64,000 nucleotides of DNA from Brachybacterium halotolerans (lineage in GTDB: Bacteria; Actinomycetota; Actinomycetes; Actinomycetales; Dermabacteraceae). Positions 27,793 to 36,631 of the stretch are shown here, in pieces (within the stretch, counting starts at the first letter, position 1; every line of letters begins with the position of its first letter). The notes under the pieces are model-generated. The model was not told where the DNA came from, did not search any database, and saw only the letters and a program-made list of their open reading frames with translations. The DNA is taken from the NCBI RefSeq assembly GCF_016623465.1, contig NZ_JAEDAJ010000006.1, forward strand, positions 124,001 to 188,000, given 5' to 3'. A program made the translations under genes and the position numbers.

Positions 27793-28992
27793 ATGACCAG
27801 CCTCCTGGACCGTCCCGCACTCCGCACACCCTCCCGGTTCCCGGCCGCCTCCTCCCCGCCGAGCGCCGCGGGACCGCGGGAGCACGCCGCTGATCAGCGA
27901 GGGCGGGGACAGGGATCCGGAGCTGTGGGCGGCGCGTCGGCCGTCGTCCTCTGGCACGACGTCGCCGTGGAGGAGGACGCCGCGGGGAGCCTGCGGGCGC
28001 TGGTCGCGGACCACGCCGGTGCGGCCGGCGCCGTGCTGCGCGACGCCCGGGAGCCCGCCGCACCGGGGAGTTCCGGGCCCGCCGGACGCGCCGGAACCGG
28101 GAGAGGGGCCGACGCACGCGAGGCGCTGCACCTGTGCACGCCCGCCGCGCTGCTCGCCGATCCTCCGCGCACCGCCCGCTCCAGGCTGCTCGTGGTCACC
28201 GATCGTCCGGTCTCCGAACCCGTGTGGCGGCGCGCGCTCGAACTCGAGGCGGCGGCCGTGCTGCGCCTCCCGGAGGACTCGACGCGCCTGCTCTCACTGC
28301 TGGGGGACGCGCTGCGACCGCGCCAGAGCGCCCGCATCATCGGGGTGGTCGGCGGGTGCGGCGGGGCGGGCGCCTCGAGCCTCGCCGCACGGCTCGCGGG
28401 AGCGGCCGCCCGGGCCGGCCGCTCGAGCGTGCTGATCGACGCCGACCCGATGGGCGGCGGCCTCGACGCCCTCGTCGAGGCCCCGGAGCTGCGCGGCGCC
28501 TGCTGGGAGGACCTCTCCGGGATCGATGCTGCCGACGGCGAGGCCCTGGTCGCCGGACTCCCCGAGGTCGACGACGTGCACCTGCTCGTGGCACGGGAGG
28601 ATCCCGCTCCCAGCGGCATGCAGCTCGACCACGTGCTGGCCGCGCTCGACTCCCTCACGGCGCAGGTCGTGGTCGACCTCGCCCCCGATCTGGTGGGCCC
28701 GGCGATCGCGCACCTCGACCGCCTGTACGTGGTGCTGCCGGCGACCGACCACGCCCTGCGCGCCACCGCCCGGCGCCTCGCCGCCTGGCACCTGCCGCCA
28801 GGGGGCGCCGAGGCCGTGCTCCGCGGTCGCGGACCCGTGTCCTCCGCGGATGTCCGGGAGGCGCTGCACCTGGGCGTCGCCGGGCGCTTCGCGGACTCCT
28901 CGCGCGGGACCGTGCCGCTGCTGGACGTGCGCCGCCGAGGAGCGGACGGCCTCGCCCGTCGCCTCGCGTCGAGCTGGGAGGACGCGCGATGA
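27793..28992 (+). CDS. CpaE/Ssd-like MinD-family protein of the Tad locus
   Basis: 399 residues. A disordered, Ala/Gly-rich first third is followed by a MinD/ParA-like ATPase core starting at GVVGGCGGAGASSLA near residue 182. That deviant Walker A lacks both usual lysines (K-G-G-x-G-K-T), so ATP hydrolysis is doubtful. LIDADPMGGGLD is the next motif. Homologues (septum-site-determining/CpaE-like) head actinobacterial tad operons and are thought to place the pilus machinery. It overlaps tadA by 4 bp. Confidence 0.85.
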   Translation: MTSLLDRPALRTPSRFPAASSPPSAAGPREHAADQRGRGQGSGAVGGASAVVLWHDVAVEEDAAGSLRALVADHAGAAGAVLRDAREPAAPGSSGPAGRAGTGRGADAREALHLCTPAALLADPPRTARSRLLVVTDRPVSEPVWRRALELEAAAVLRLPEDSTRLLSLLGDALRPRQSARIIGVVGGCGGAGASSLAARLAGAAARAGRSSVLIDADPMGGGLDALVEAPELRGACWEDLSGIDAADGEALVAGLPEVDDVHLLVAREDPAPSGMQLDHVLAALDSLTAQVVVDLAPDLVGPAIAHLDRLYVVLPATDHALRATARRLAAWHLPPGGAEAVLRGRGPVSSADVREALHLGVAGRFADSSRGTVPLLDVRRRGADGLARRLASSWEDAR

Positions 28993-30248
28993 GCGCCGTC
29001 GGCGCCCCGGAGGGAGCCCTCGACGCGGTGATCGACCGGGTGCGCGAGGATCTCGCGGCGGAGCCGGGCCCCGTCGACGTGTCCCGGGTCTCCCGGGCGC
29101 TGCGCCGGGAGGGCCGTGTGCTCGGCGCCGCCGCGATGCTCGAGATCACGAGCCGCGTGCGCGACCACGTCTCCGGACTCGGACCGCTGCAGGACCTCGT
29201 GGGTCCCGGCGTCACCGACGTGCTCGTCAACGGCGACGGCAGCGTGTGGGTGGACGGCGCCGAGGGGCTGCACCGCAGTCCCGTGCACGTCAGCCCCGAG
29301 CAGGCGCGCTCGCTCGCCGTGCGCCTGGCGACGCTGGGCGGCAGGCGCCTCGACGACGCCGTGCCCTGCGCGGACGCCCGCCTGCCCGGCGGCATCCGCT
29401 TCCACGGCGTGCTCTCGCCGCTCTCGCCCACCGGCGCCCTGATCTCCCTGCGCCTGCCCTCCGAGCGCACGATGACCCTCGCGGATCTCGAGGCGGCGGG
29501 TGCTCTGCCGGACCCGCTTCCCGAGGTGATGCGCGCGCTCGTCGCCGCCCGCGCGGCGTTCGTCGTCACAGGCGGCACCGGGACGGGCAAGACGACCCTG
29601 CTCGGGGCGCTGCTCGCCCTCGTCCCCGAGAGCGAGCGCATCGTCGTCATCGAGGACGCGCAGGAGCTGCGCATCGACCACCCCCATGCGGTGCACCTCC
29701 AGTCCCGGCACGCCAACAGCGAGGGCACCGGCGCGGTGGACCTGACCGACCTGGTCCGCCAGAGCCTGCGCATGCGCCCGGACCGCGTGGTGCTGGGCGA
29801 ATGCCGCGGCGCCGAGGTGCGTGAACTCCTCCAGGCGCTGAACACGGGACACGAGGGCGGCTGCGGGACCCTGCATGCCAACACCGCCCTGGACGTCCCC
29901 GCCCGGCTCGAGGCGCTCGGCGCTCTGGGAGGACTGGACCGGCAGGCGCTCGCCGCGCAGGCCGCGAGCGCCCTCGAAGTGGTCGTGCACCTCGGCCGTC
30001 CTCACGGCAGACGCCGGATCGTCGAGCTCGCGGTGCTCGAACGCGGACCGGACGGGGCGCTGCGCGCGGTGCCCGCCCTGGACCTTCGCGAGGACGTGGC
30101 CGTCACCGGTCCCGGATGGGACCGTCTCACCCGCCGCCTCGGCCTGTCTGCGTCCCCGGCCGCGGGACCCACGGGTGCGGACCGCGCCAGGGGCCGCCAC
30201 AGCGCCCTCTCCCCCGGCGGGGCGGGGCGGCAGGAGGCGGACCGATGA
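28989..30248 (+). CDS. tadA: TadA-family secretion ATPase (CpaF-like)
   Basis: A 419-residue type IV/II secretion ATPase that powers Tad pilus assembly at the inner membrane face. The N-terminal domain has LGPLQDLVGPGVTDVLVNG; the core has Walker A GGTGTGKTT near residue 198, the Asp box VIEDAQEL, Walker B-like RMRPDRVVLGECRG, and the His box HEGGCGTLHAN. It is translationally coupled to its neighbours on both sides (ATGA overlaps). Confidence 0.93.
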   Translation: MSAVGAPEGALDAVIDRVREDLAAEPGPVDVSRVSRALRREGRVLGAAAMLEITSRVRDHVSGLGPLQDLVGPGVTDVLVNGDGSVWVDGAEGLHRSPVHVSPEQARSLAVRLATLGGRRLDDAVPCADARLPGGIRFHGVLSPLSPTGALISLRLPSERTMTLADLEAAGALPDPLPEVMRALVAARAAFVVTGGTGTGKTTLLGALLALVPESERIVVIEDAQELRIDHPHAVHLQSRHANSEGTGAVDLTDLVRQSLRMRPDRVVLGECRGAEVRELLQALNTGHEGGCGTLHANTALDVPARLEALGALGGLDRQALAAQAASALEVVVHLGRPHGRRRIVELAVLERGPDGALRAVPALDLREDVAVTGPGWDRLTRRLGLSASPAAGPTGADRARGRHSALSPGGAGRQEADR

Positions 30249-31360
30249 GCATCCTCCCCCTGCTGCTCGCCGCCCCTCTCGTCCTCCTCGTGGTCTGGAG
30301 CAGGGGGCCGGCCGTCGCCGCGACCGATCGGCGCGCCCTGCACCTCCCCCGCCGTCCGCAGCACGCGAGCACGCTGGACGTGGCCCGCATGGTCGAGCGC
30401 CTCGCCGTGGTGCTCGGCAGCGGGTCGCCCGTGCGCGGCGCATGGAGGATCGTCGCCGACTCGCTGCCGCCCGGCGAGCTCTCCCAGCTGGCCGCCCGCG
30501 TGAGCGCAGGCGCCGATCCTCGCCGCGCCGCCCAGGGACGTCTCTCCCGCTCCGCGGAGATCCGGGCGCTCGGCACCGCGCTCGAGGTCTGCGAGCACAG
30601 CGGCGCCCCCATGTCCTCCCTTCTCGAAGGGCTCGCGGGCGCGCTGCGCGGACTGCACGACGCCGCGGCCGCACGCCGCAGCGCCTTCGCGGGCCCGCGG
30701 GCGACCGGCCGCATCCTGCTGGGACTGCCCCTCGCCGGGATCACCCTGGGCGCGCTCCTGGGCGCCGATCCCCTGCGGATCCTGTTCGGCACCGCCTCCG
30801 GTCGTCTGCTGCTGATCTGCGGCTGCGCCCTGACCCTCGCGGGCTGGTGGTGGATGCGCTCTCTCCTGCGGACCGCCGAAGGCCACGCGCACAGCGGCGT
30901 GGACCCCTCCGTGCTGCTGGATCTCATCGCCGGAGCGATGACCTCCGGGCTGCCGCTGGCCGGTGCCGCATCCGTGGTGGCGCGGGCCCTCGCCGAGGAT
31001 CCGACCTCGCAGACCGCCGCCGCGGACCTGGACCGCTTCGCGCAGTCCCTCGCGGCAGGCGTGCCCTCCGTGCTCGCCGCGCAGCACCTGCCTCCAGAGC
31101 TCACCGTGCTCGGGGAATCCGCACTGCTGGCCGAGCGCTCCGGCGCGGACCTCACGCGGGTCCTCAACGGCGCCGCGCGGGACGCCCGTCGCGACCGCGC
31201 ACGGGATGCGGAGGCGGCGGCCGCGCGCCTGGCCGTGCGCCTGGTCCTGCCCACCGGCACCACCCTGCTCCCCGCTTTCGTGCTGCTCGGCATCATCCCG
31301 ACCGTCGCCTCGCTGCTGAGCGGATCCCTGGGCGTGGAGACCTGGCTCCCCGTCGCGTGA
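30245..31360 (+). CDS. Fused TadB-TadC-like membrane platform protein
   Basis: 371 residues with two T2SSF-type halves in one chain. The first (residues about 48-140) contains MVERLAVVLGSGSPV and LGTALEVCEHSGAPM, followed by two membrane helices. The second (about 220-345) contains LLDLIAGAMTSGLPL and LGESALLAERSGADL, then a C-terminal hydrophobic segment. In most actinobacteria TadB and TadC are separate genes, and no second F gene is present here, so one protein probably fills both roles in the pilus platform. It overlaps tadA by 4 bp. Confidence 0.8.
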   Translation: MSILPLLLAAPLVLLVVWSRGPAVAATDRRALHLPRRPQHASTLDVARMVERLAVVLGSGSPVRGAWRIVADSLPPGELSQLAARVSAGADPRRAAQGRLSRSAEIRALGTALEVCEHSGAPMSSLLEGLAGALRGLHDAAAARRSAFAGPRATGRILLGLPLAGITLGALLGADPLRILFGTASGRLLLICGCALTLAGWWWMRSLLRTAEGHAHSGVDPSVLLDLIAGAMTSGLPLAGAASVVARALAEDPTSQTAAADLDRFAQSLAAGVPSVLAAQHLPPELTVLGESALLAERSGADLTRVLNGAARDARRDRARDAEAAAARLAVRLVLPTGTTLLPAFVLLGIIPTVASLLSGSLGVETWLPVA

Positions 31361-31477
31361 ACGCCGCGGGTCCTCCGGCCCGCATCACCCATGACCCCCG
31401 GGCTCAGGCCCGGTCCGCGCCGCCGATCGGCGGTGCGTCATCACCCGCACCCGCGGGTCCATCCGAAGGAGATCCCC

Positions 31478-31713
31478 ATGTCCGCACTCGTCCTCACCCA
31501 GCCCGTCCCGCCTCGCAGGCGCTCGGCCTCCACCCGTCCCACTCCCGTGGGGCCGACGACCACCCGGGCCGCGTCGGGCCCGCCCGCGCGCTCGCATGCT
31601 CCGCGCGGCGGCACCGGCGTGTTCGGTCCCACCCGGCACCGCCTGGGAGCGGCCCTGCGGGACGACGCGGGCGCGTCGACCGCGGAATACGCCATCACGG
31701 TGCTCGCCACCGT
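31478..31713 (+). pseudogene. DUF4244 Flp-prepilin-like gene, 5' fragment (split by island)
   Basis: The first 78 codons of a small prepilin-like gene. A basic, Pro/Arg-rich leader is followed by DDAGASTAEYAITVLAT, a class III (Flp/Tad) prepilin cleavage site with Glu at +5 and the start of the hydrophobic helix. At 31713 the host sequence ends; the frame runs on into island DNA to a stop at 31970-31972. The missing helix and C-terminus are found at 59014-59119. AAGGAG lies before the ATG. Joined, the gene would encode about 113 residues; the insertion should inactivate it. Confidence 0.85.
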
Positions 31714-31730
31714 TGCGCGCCTAGGGCATA
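31695..31730. other. attL, left junction of the island
   Basis: Host codons GCC ACC end at 31711 and the shared core GT is at 31712-31713; after it the sequence (TGCGCGCCTAGGG) no longer matches the pilin helix. Combining the left half here with the right half at attR gives attB GCCACC-GT-GGCGGCC, which restores a T-V-A-A reading frame. The reciprocal attP has CTAG on both sides of the core. Confidence 0.75.
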
Positions 31731-31887
31731 TCTTGCTCACCAGGGGAGCAACCGCCGACACGGATGCACCCCGTCAGGGGCAGGAGCGCCACCACCGACG
31801 ACTTGTGAGCAGCCAAGCTGCCCAGGATGCCCCGGCACTCTGCCCCACCACGCGCTCTTGCCGCACCGCGTATGGCATCATCCGCTC

Positions 31888-32547
31888 ATGGGATGGAGAG
31901 AGTTCTTTGCGTCGGTCATCGGGGACCTGCTGTCGTGGCCAGTTGTGCTATTTGTCCTCGCGCTCATTTTGATTGATCCACTCCGAAGGCTCTTGGAGCG
32001 GCTAAAGACCGCAAAGGGGTTCGGCGGAGAAGTGGAATTTGTTGAAACCATCAAGAACGTCGAGACAAGTACCGACCGGGCAATTGATGATTCGAGCGCC
32101 AGTCGAGGTGCCGAGCCCCCCATCAGTGACACCGCCACCACACCTGAAAACCTAGACGCACCCACAGACACTCCTAGGGACCCGAACGGCGCAAGGTTGA
32201 CCGAACAGTCAAGGATTGCCTCGGACCCATCGGGAGCCATCCTGCAAGCGTGGCAGTCACTCGTCGAAAAGTTGTCAGACCTCGGGCGAATTAACGCGGG
32301 AAGGGGGCGTCCGGCGACGAATCCAACGACGATTATTGAGCGCGCACGAAAAACAAACCAATTGTCGAGTTCCTTCTTTGAAGCAGTAGAAAGCTTGCGT
32401 GAAGCTAGAAATCAAGTGGCGCATGGCGAGGTTGAGCCAACGGAAGGCGTGGCGCACACATACGTCGAGCGCGCACGTCAACTTGAAGGCATCGTGGAAG
32501 GCACCAGCAAGGTCGCATCAATGGATCTGGATAATCCGCTCCTCTGA
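31888..32547 (+). CDS. Membrane-anchored protein with HEPN/DUF4145-like C-terminus
   Basis: 219 residues, markedly AT-richer than the host. A membrane helix near residues 14-31 (LLSWPVVLFVLALILI) is followed by a charged helix, a Thr/Pro/Asp-rich linker, and a helical C-terminal domain containing SSFFEAVESLREARNQVAHGE. The R-N-x-V-A-H-G pattern resembles the DUF4145/HEPN class often found in defence genes; this is a motif-level guess. CATCAT lies 6 nt before the ATG. The start sits inside the read-through frame of the broken pilin gene. Confidence 0.6.
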   Translation: MGWREFFASVIGDLLSWPVVLFVLALILIDPLRRLLERLKTAKGFGGEVEFVETIKNVETSTDRAIDDSSASRGAEPPISDTATTPENLDAPTDTPRDPNGARLTEQSRIASDPSGAILQAWQSLVEKLSDLGRINAGRGRPATNPTTIIERARKTNQLSSSFFEAVESLREARNQVAHGEVEPTEGVAHTYVERARQLEGIVEGTSKVASMDLDNPLL

Positions 32548-33120
32548 TGCGACGGGTCGAGTCGATTCTTTCGGTTGCCTCTGATCCGGAGACCTCACGA
32601 GGCTGGCCGTCATCTTTGCGGGCGTTGACGGTAGCTGTGCACATGAGTGCAGGGGAGAGCGAGCTTCGCGCCTCACCCCTCTTGTCTGACAGTTACCTGC
32701 GATGTAAAGTTGGGTTGCGGCCGATGCTCGGCCGTCACCCCGACCGGGACGTGCCACCCGGCGGAGCAGTGCAAGGCATCGGACCGGCACACCGATGCTC
32801 GAGGGACACGCGGGCGACCCGCCTCTCTCGGAAAACAGGGCTGAGTCGCGTGCCGGAGCAACGGGATGGGCTCCACCGGCAGCCAATGTGACCCGACTGC
32901 GCGGGATAGGTGCGACTCCCGCCGCGCAGGTAAGACCAGAGTCGAGGCCCCGAGGCAGATGGGCTCCCTCGGATAAGGCCGGTCGAACGTGACCCGCACT
33001 CGTCGAGATGGGCGTGCGTCCCCGACGAGGACACGGCCTCCGCACAGCGCTCTCCGCCGGCAGGCGGAGAGGATCTCCAGCGGCCACTGATGTATGGGTG
33101 CTGACTCCTGAGGAGCCAGC
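32548..33120 (+). other. Gene-poor, hairpin-rich tract before the PolB operon
   Basis: No convincing gene is seen in these 573 bp. Several inverted repeats are present: TGCCGG...CCGGCA around 32849-32881, CTGCGCGG...CCGCGCAG around 32897-32931, a perfect 9-bp stem with a 4-nt loop at 33050-33071, and GCTGACTCC/GGAGCCAGC (one mismatch) at 33100-33120, which would hide the ribosome-binding site of the next gene. The tract could be a replication origin, a structured RNA or a translational control region. Confidence 0.45.
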
Positions 33121-33372
33121 ATGGTCGGCCTTATCGCCACCACCGTTTCACCCAGCACTGCGTTTGAGCGCGCGAGCGCTCCTGCGACGAATGCTGATGT
33201 TCTTCAGCTCACCGCACCGCCTAAGCAGCTTCACCGCCAGCCTCTCGAGCGCGACGACGCGCATTCGCATCGCGCGCCGATCGCGATCCAGAGGCTCGTC
33301 GACAGCGCCCCGCCGCTGACGGCGCCCCAGCGCGAGCGCCTCGCTGTTGTCCTTTCCGGAGGGCAGCGATGA
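33121..33372 (+). CDS. Small hypothetical protein upstream of PolB
   Basis: 83 residues with no recognised domain. The C-terminal part (RLVDSAPPLTAPQRERLAVVLSGGQR) resembles short helical segments seen in actinobacterial plasmid and phage proteins. GAGGAG lies about 8 nt before the ATG but inside a hairpin. The stop overlaps the next start by 4 bp (ATGA), which supports translation of both and an operon with the polymerase. Confidence 0.5.
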   Translation: MVGLIATTVSPSTAFERASAPATNADVLQLTAPPKQLHRQPLERDDAHSHRAPIAIQRLVDSAPPLTAPQRERLAVVLSGGQR

Positions 33373-36326
33373 GCGCGACCGAAGACCTCGTCCAGGTGGA
33401 CGAGTGGGCTGTACACGAGATCGCCGATGCAGCGAAGCCGCGCGGCACTGCGAACCACTTCGACGTCTATGTACGTCGAGTCCCCCGAGCTCGCCATCGT
33501 GCTACCCGTAGCTCGGCAGCATCGCATCTGAGGCTGCTGCCCTCCACTACCAGCGGGGCCCCGGCTGGTGACATCTGCGCGACGTCACCAACCTCGGGCG
33601 CTCGGAAGACGCACTTGACCTGCGTGAACACGGCGGGGTCATTGGCACCTATGGGGTCCCCGGATCACGACCCCGCGACCCCGTCTTCTGCAGCCTTGTT
33701 CGGCGAGCTGGAGTCTGTGCGTGCGATGCGTCCGGGCAAGAGCTCGATCCTGATCGGCTTCGACACAGAGTTCAAGACGGACTGCGACACCCGCACGATC
33801 ATGTCTTGGCAGTTCGTGACGCCTGACGTCTCCGACCCGACGCTCATGGTCGAGGTAGTGATCGTCCCCCAATGCGATGGTGACCGCATCTCGATGGTCA
33901 CTGCCCTCTGGGAAGTGGTCGTCGCGGCCGAGCTCTGGCGATCCCCGCTCGTGAAGGACAGTGTGACGGCCCGCGGGGTGCACAAGCGGGCCTTCTGGGA
34001 TGCAGACCGCGACAAGCGTCGCAAGGAGCTGGCCAAGCACCGCGTCCCGGTCACCCTGGTCTGCCACTACGCTCAGGCCGATCTCACGACCTTTCGCGAC
34101 GATCGACGTCTCCCGCTCGAGGATCCTCTCAGCAATCTCACGGCGGCGGCCGGTGGTCTCGTGACCCTGCGCCCTTTTCGGCTGCAGCGGAGCGATGCGA
34201 ACGGTCGCTGGTGGCGTTCCATGGCGGTCGTCGTCAGGGACTGCATGGCCCTCGCTCCCGCCGGGAAGAAGAAGCTCAAGATCCTCGGCGATGCTTGTGG
34301 CGTCCCCAAGATCGACCTGCCTGAAGGCGCGATCGAGAACATGGACGACTACCGCGCAAGTGACTTCACGAGCTTTCTCGAGTACGGGATCAACGATGCC
34401 GTGATCTGCCTGGAGTTCCTTGCGCCGATCTGGGGCGAAGGGATGGACCCACCGGCGACCCTGGGCGGTGGTGCCGCGAAGGCGTTGGTCAGCATCGGCC
34501 AGAAGTACTTCGGAGCACCCGATTCTGCCGCGTTCAGGAAGGAATTCTCTGGCCTGGTGAAGGAGAACCAGGCGGTCGAGATCATCGAGAAGTCCGACAA
34601 GCTCGCATTTTACGAGAAGCGCGGGCTCGCTCCGCTGGACGGTCCCGCGGGGATCTTCATGTACGCCAGCGCCCAGGCATACCACGGCGGCCTCAACTCC
34701 TGCCCCACTCCTGGCTACTACACGAGTCGCACCGAAGACATCGATGTGCAGAATGCCTACCCCACGGCCATGGGGATGGTCGTGGACCTCGACTGGGAGG
34801 CAGGGGTACTCGGTGGGGCACCTGTGGTGCAGGATCGGGAGCTGACCCTCGACGACGTCCCTTCCACCACGACCCCGTTCGTTGGGTGGGTCAACTTCAG
34901 CTTCCCTGAGGACATCGCGTTCCCGTGCATCCCTATCTTGCACGACAACACGCTGATCTATGCGAGGACGAGCGATGGGACCGGGGGTACATGGGCGGCG
35001 GCGCCCGAGCTCTGGTTGGCGCTGAAGCTCGGCGCGACCGTGACTTGCTCGATGGGTTACACCGGGCGAGCGCGGGTTCATCCTGACGGCACTCCGAGCC
35101 GTTCCCTTCGAGAAGGCGTGGCGCTGCTGATCGCTGACCGCCGACGCGCCCGTGCGGAGTTCGGGAAGGGCTCCTTGGAGGAGCAGACTCTCAAAGAGGC
35201 CGTGAACGCGATCTACGGGAAGCTCGCACAAGATGTGACCGAGCACCGCGGCTGGAACGCGTGGGCGCAGGAGATGGACGAGATCGGGGGCTCATCGATC
35301 ACCAGTCCGTACCACGCGGCGATGACGACCAGCATCGTCCGGGCGCTCCTGAACGCCACGATGAACCAGGTCGTCGACAGCGGGCACCAAGTGTTCTCCG
35401 TGACCACCGACGGCTTCATCACCGATATGACCGCGAGCGAGGTCGAGCAGTTCGACCTCTACGGGATGGCCGCGGAAGTGCGGGAGTCGCGCCTCGCCAT
35501 GACAGGGCACCCGTCTATCTGGGAGTCCAAGGGCATTCAGCAGGACCTGCTGAACTTCACCACGCGCGGCAACGTCTCGAGCACCCTCGGAGGGGTCTGC
35601 GCGCACAACGGCCTCAAGGTCCCGCAAGGCATCGTCGAGGACAGCGCTGAGGACCGCGAGTACCTGATGCGCGTGGTCGCGACCAGGGAAGGCCGGGTGC
35701 GCAACCCCTACAAGGTCTTCCCATCGTTCCAGGAGCTTTCCTCACGAGACGCTCGGAAGGACTTCGTACCGACCGTCGTCAAGCGCGCCGTGTCCATGGA
35801 CTACGACCTCAAGCGCCGCCCCGTGATGGATTCCATGCGCCCAGAGCGCGTCGCCCTGCCGGACGGGACTAAGTGGGAGATCGCGAGTTTCGAGACCGCG
35901 CCCTGGGAAACGGTCGAGGACGCCCGACGAGCACGCGAGATCGCCAGAGACATCGCCAAGACCAGCTGCCTCCGCACCGTCGATCAGTGGGACGGCTGGT
36001 ACCTCCGCTTCGCTCACGGCAAGGGGCGACGAATCGTCACGCCCCACCGGGCCGTACTGATGTCGATCCTCATGGCGCACCGCCAGGGGGTCATCACCAT
36101 CCCAGCCCTCGCTGACGGGTCGTTGACCGTCAGTGAACGACTCGAGTGGCTCGAGTCGTGGGGGCTCGGCACCGTCACCGAGGGCGACTGGAAGAACGCT
36201 CGCCGTCCTGAGCGCGTCGCGCAGATGCTCCCGCTCTCGGCACTCGAGCCCCACCTGAGCAACATGCTCTCCGCACCCGCGGCGACGACACGGACCGACA
36301 CCAACTACGAGCCCGAGGAGTACTGA
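33369..36326 (+). CDS. Family B DNA polymerase (pipolin piPolB-like)
   Basis: Up to 985 residues. Exonuclease motifs: Exo I F-D-T-E-F (D132, E134), Exo II HYAQAD near 233, Exo III Y-G-I-N-D near 339. A YHGG linker motif follows at 438. Polymerase motifs: A DVQNAYP (D459), B KEAVNAIYG (609-617), C TTDGF (D681); TTRG follows near 726. The short bacterial form with N/A in motif A and TDG in motif C fits protein-primed or primer-independent PolB rather than Pol II. It could copy the element without a primer. The first ~95 residues look non-conserved; ATG 33651 is an alternative start. Confidence 0.8.
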   Translation: MSATEDLVQVDEWAVHEIADAAKPRGTANHFDVYVRRVPRARHRATRSSAASHLRLLPSTTSGAPAGDICATSPTSGARKTHLTCVNTAGSLAPMGSPDHDPATPSSAALFGELESVRAMRPGKSSILIGFDTEFKTDCDTRTIMSWQFVTPDVSDPTLMVEVVIVPQCDGDRISMVTALWEVVVAAELWRSPLVKDSVTARGVHKRAFWDADRDKRRKELAKHRVPVTLVCHYAQADLTTFRDDRRLPLEDPLSNLTAAAGGLVTLRPFRLQRSDANGRWWRSMAVVVRDCMALAPAGKKKLKILGDACGVPKIDLPEGAIENMDDYRASDFTSFLEYGINDAVICLEFLAPIWGEGMDPPATLGGGAAKALVSIGQKYFGAPDSAAFRKEFSGLVKENQAVEIIEKSDKLAFYEKRGLAPLDGPAGIFMYASAQAYHGGLNSCPTPGYYTSRTEDIDVQNAYPTAMGMVVDLDWEAGVLGGAPVVQDRELTLDDVPSTTTPFVGWVNFSFPEDIAFPCIPILHDNTLIYARTSDGTGGTWAAAPELWLALKLGATVTCSMGYTGRARVHPDGTPSRSLREGVALLIADRRRARAEFGKGSLEEQTLKEAVNAIYGKLAQDVTEHRGWNAWAQEMDEIGGSSITSPYHAAMTTSIVRALLNATMNQVVDSGHQVFSVTTDGFITDMTASEVEQFDLYGMAAEVRESRLAMTGHPSIWESKGIQQDLLNFTTRGNVSSTLGGVCAHNGLKVPQGIVEDSAEDREYLMRVVATREGRVRNPYKVFPSFQELSSRDARKDFVPTVVKRAVSMDYDLKRRPVMDSMRPERVALPDGTKWEIASFETAPWETVEDARRAREIARDIAKTSCLRTVDQWDGWYLRFAHGKGRRIVTPHRAVLMSILMAHRQGVITIPALADGSLTVSERLEWLESWGLGTVTEGDWKNARRPERVAQMLPLSALEPHLSNMLSAPAATTRTDTNYEPEEY

Positions 36327-36328
36327 TC

Positions 36329-36631
36329 ATGGAGAACCTTTACGACCTGCTGTGCGATGAAGAGGCCGCGCGCAACCTGATCATCGATGGCACCGGGGGC
36401 CCTGAGGACCCAGGATCAGCGTGGAAGCGCCGCCGCTCCTCACGCACTGCGATCGAGGGAATCCTTCGCGGTGAAGCACTCATCATGCACGCTGCCCTGC
36501 AGTTGATCCGCGAAGGCGTCGAGTCCGCTCGCGAGGAGGAAGGACTGTCCTGGGAAGCGATCGGCGCTGCCCTGGACATGACGCCCGAGACCGTCGCGCT
36601 CGTCTACGGCGGCGAGGTGTGGGACGCATGA
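36329..36631 (+). CDS. Small protein with HTH-like C-terminus
   Basis: 100 residues. The N-terminal half is acidic and Arg-rich; the C-terminal half contains EEGLSWEAIGAALDMTPETV, a helix-turn-helix-like segment as in small sigma-70-region-4-type or plasmid regulators. GAGGAG about 9 nt upstream of the ATG lies at the end of the polymerase gene. The stop overlaps the next start by 4 bp. Function unknown; it may regulate the replication/mobilization operon. Confidence 0.6.
   Translation: MENLYDLLCDEEAARNLIIDGTGGPEDPGSAWKRRRSSRTAIEGILRGEALIMHAALQLIREGVESAREEEGLSWEAIGAALDMTPETVALVYGGEVWDA

Noticed and set aside
27894-30674. Minus-strand open frame of about 926 codons
   Set aside because: Antisense to the CpaE-like, TadA and TadB/C genes; Arg/Ala/Gly-rich with no motif.
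32547-32891. 114-codon plus-strand frame in the hairpin tract
   Set aside because: No ribosome-binding site or recognisable domain; composition looks non-coding and the tract is dominated by inverted repeats.
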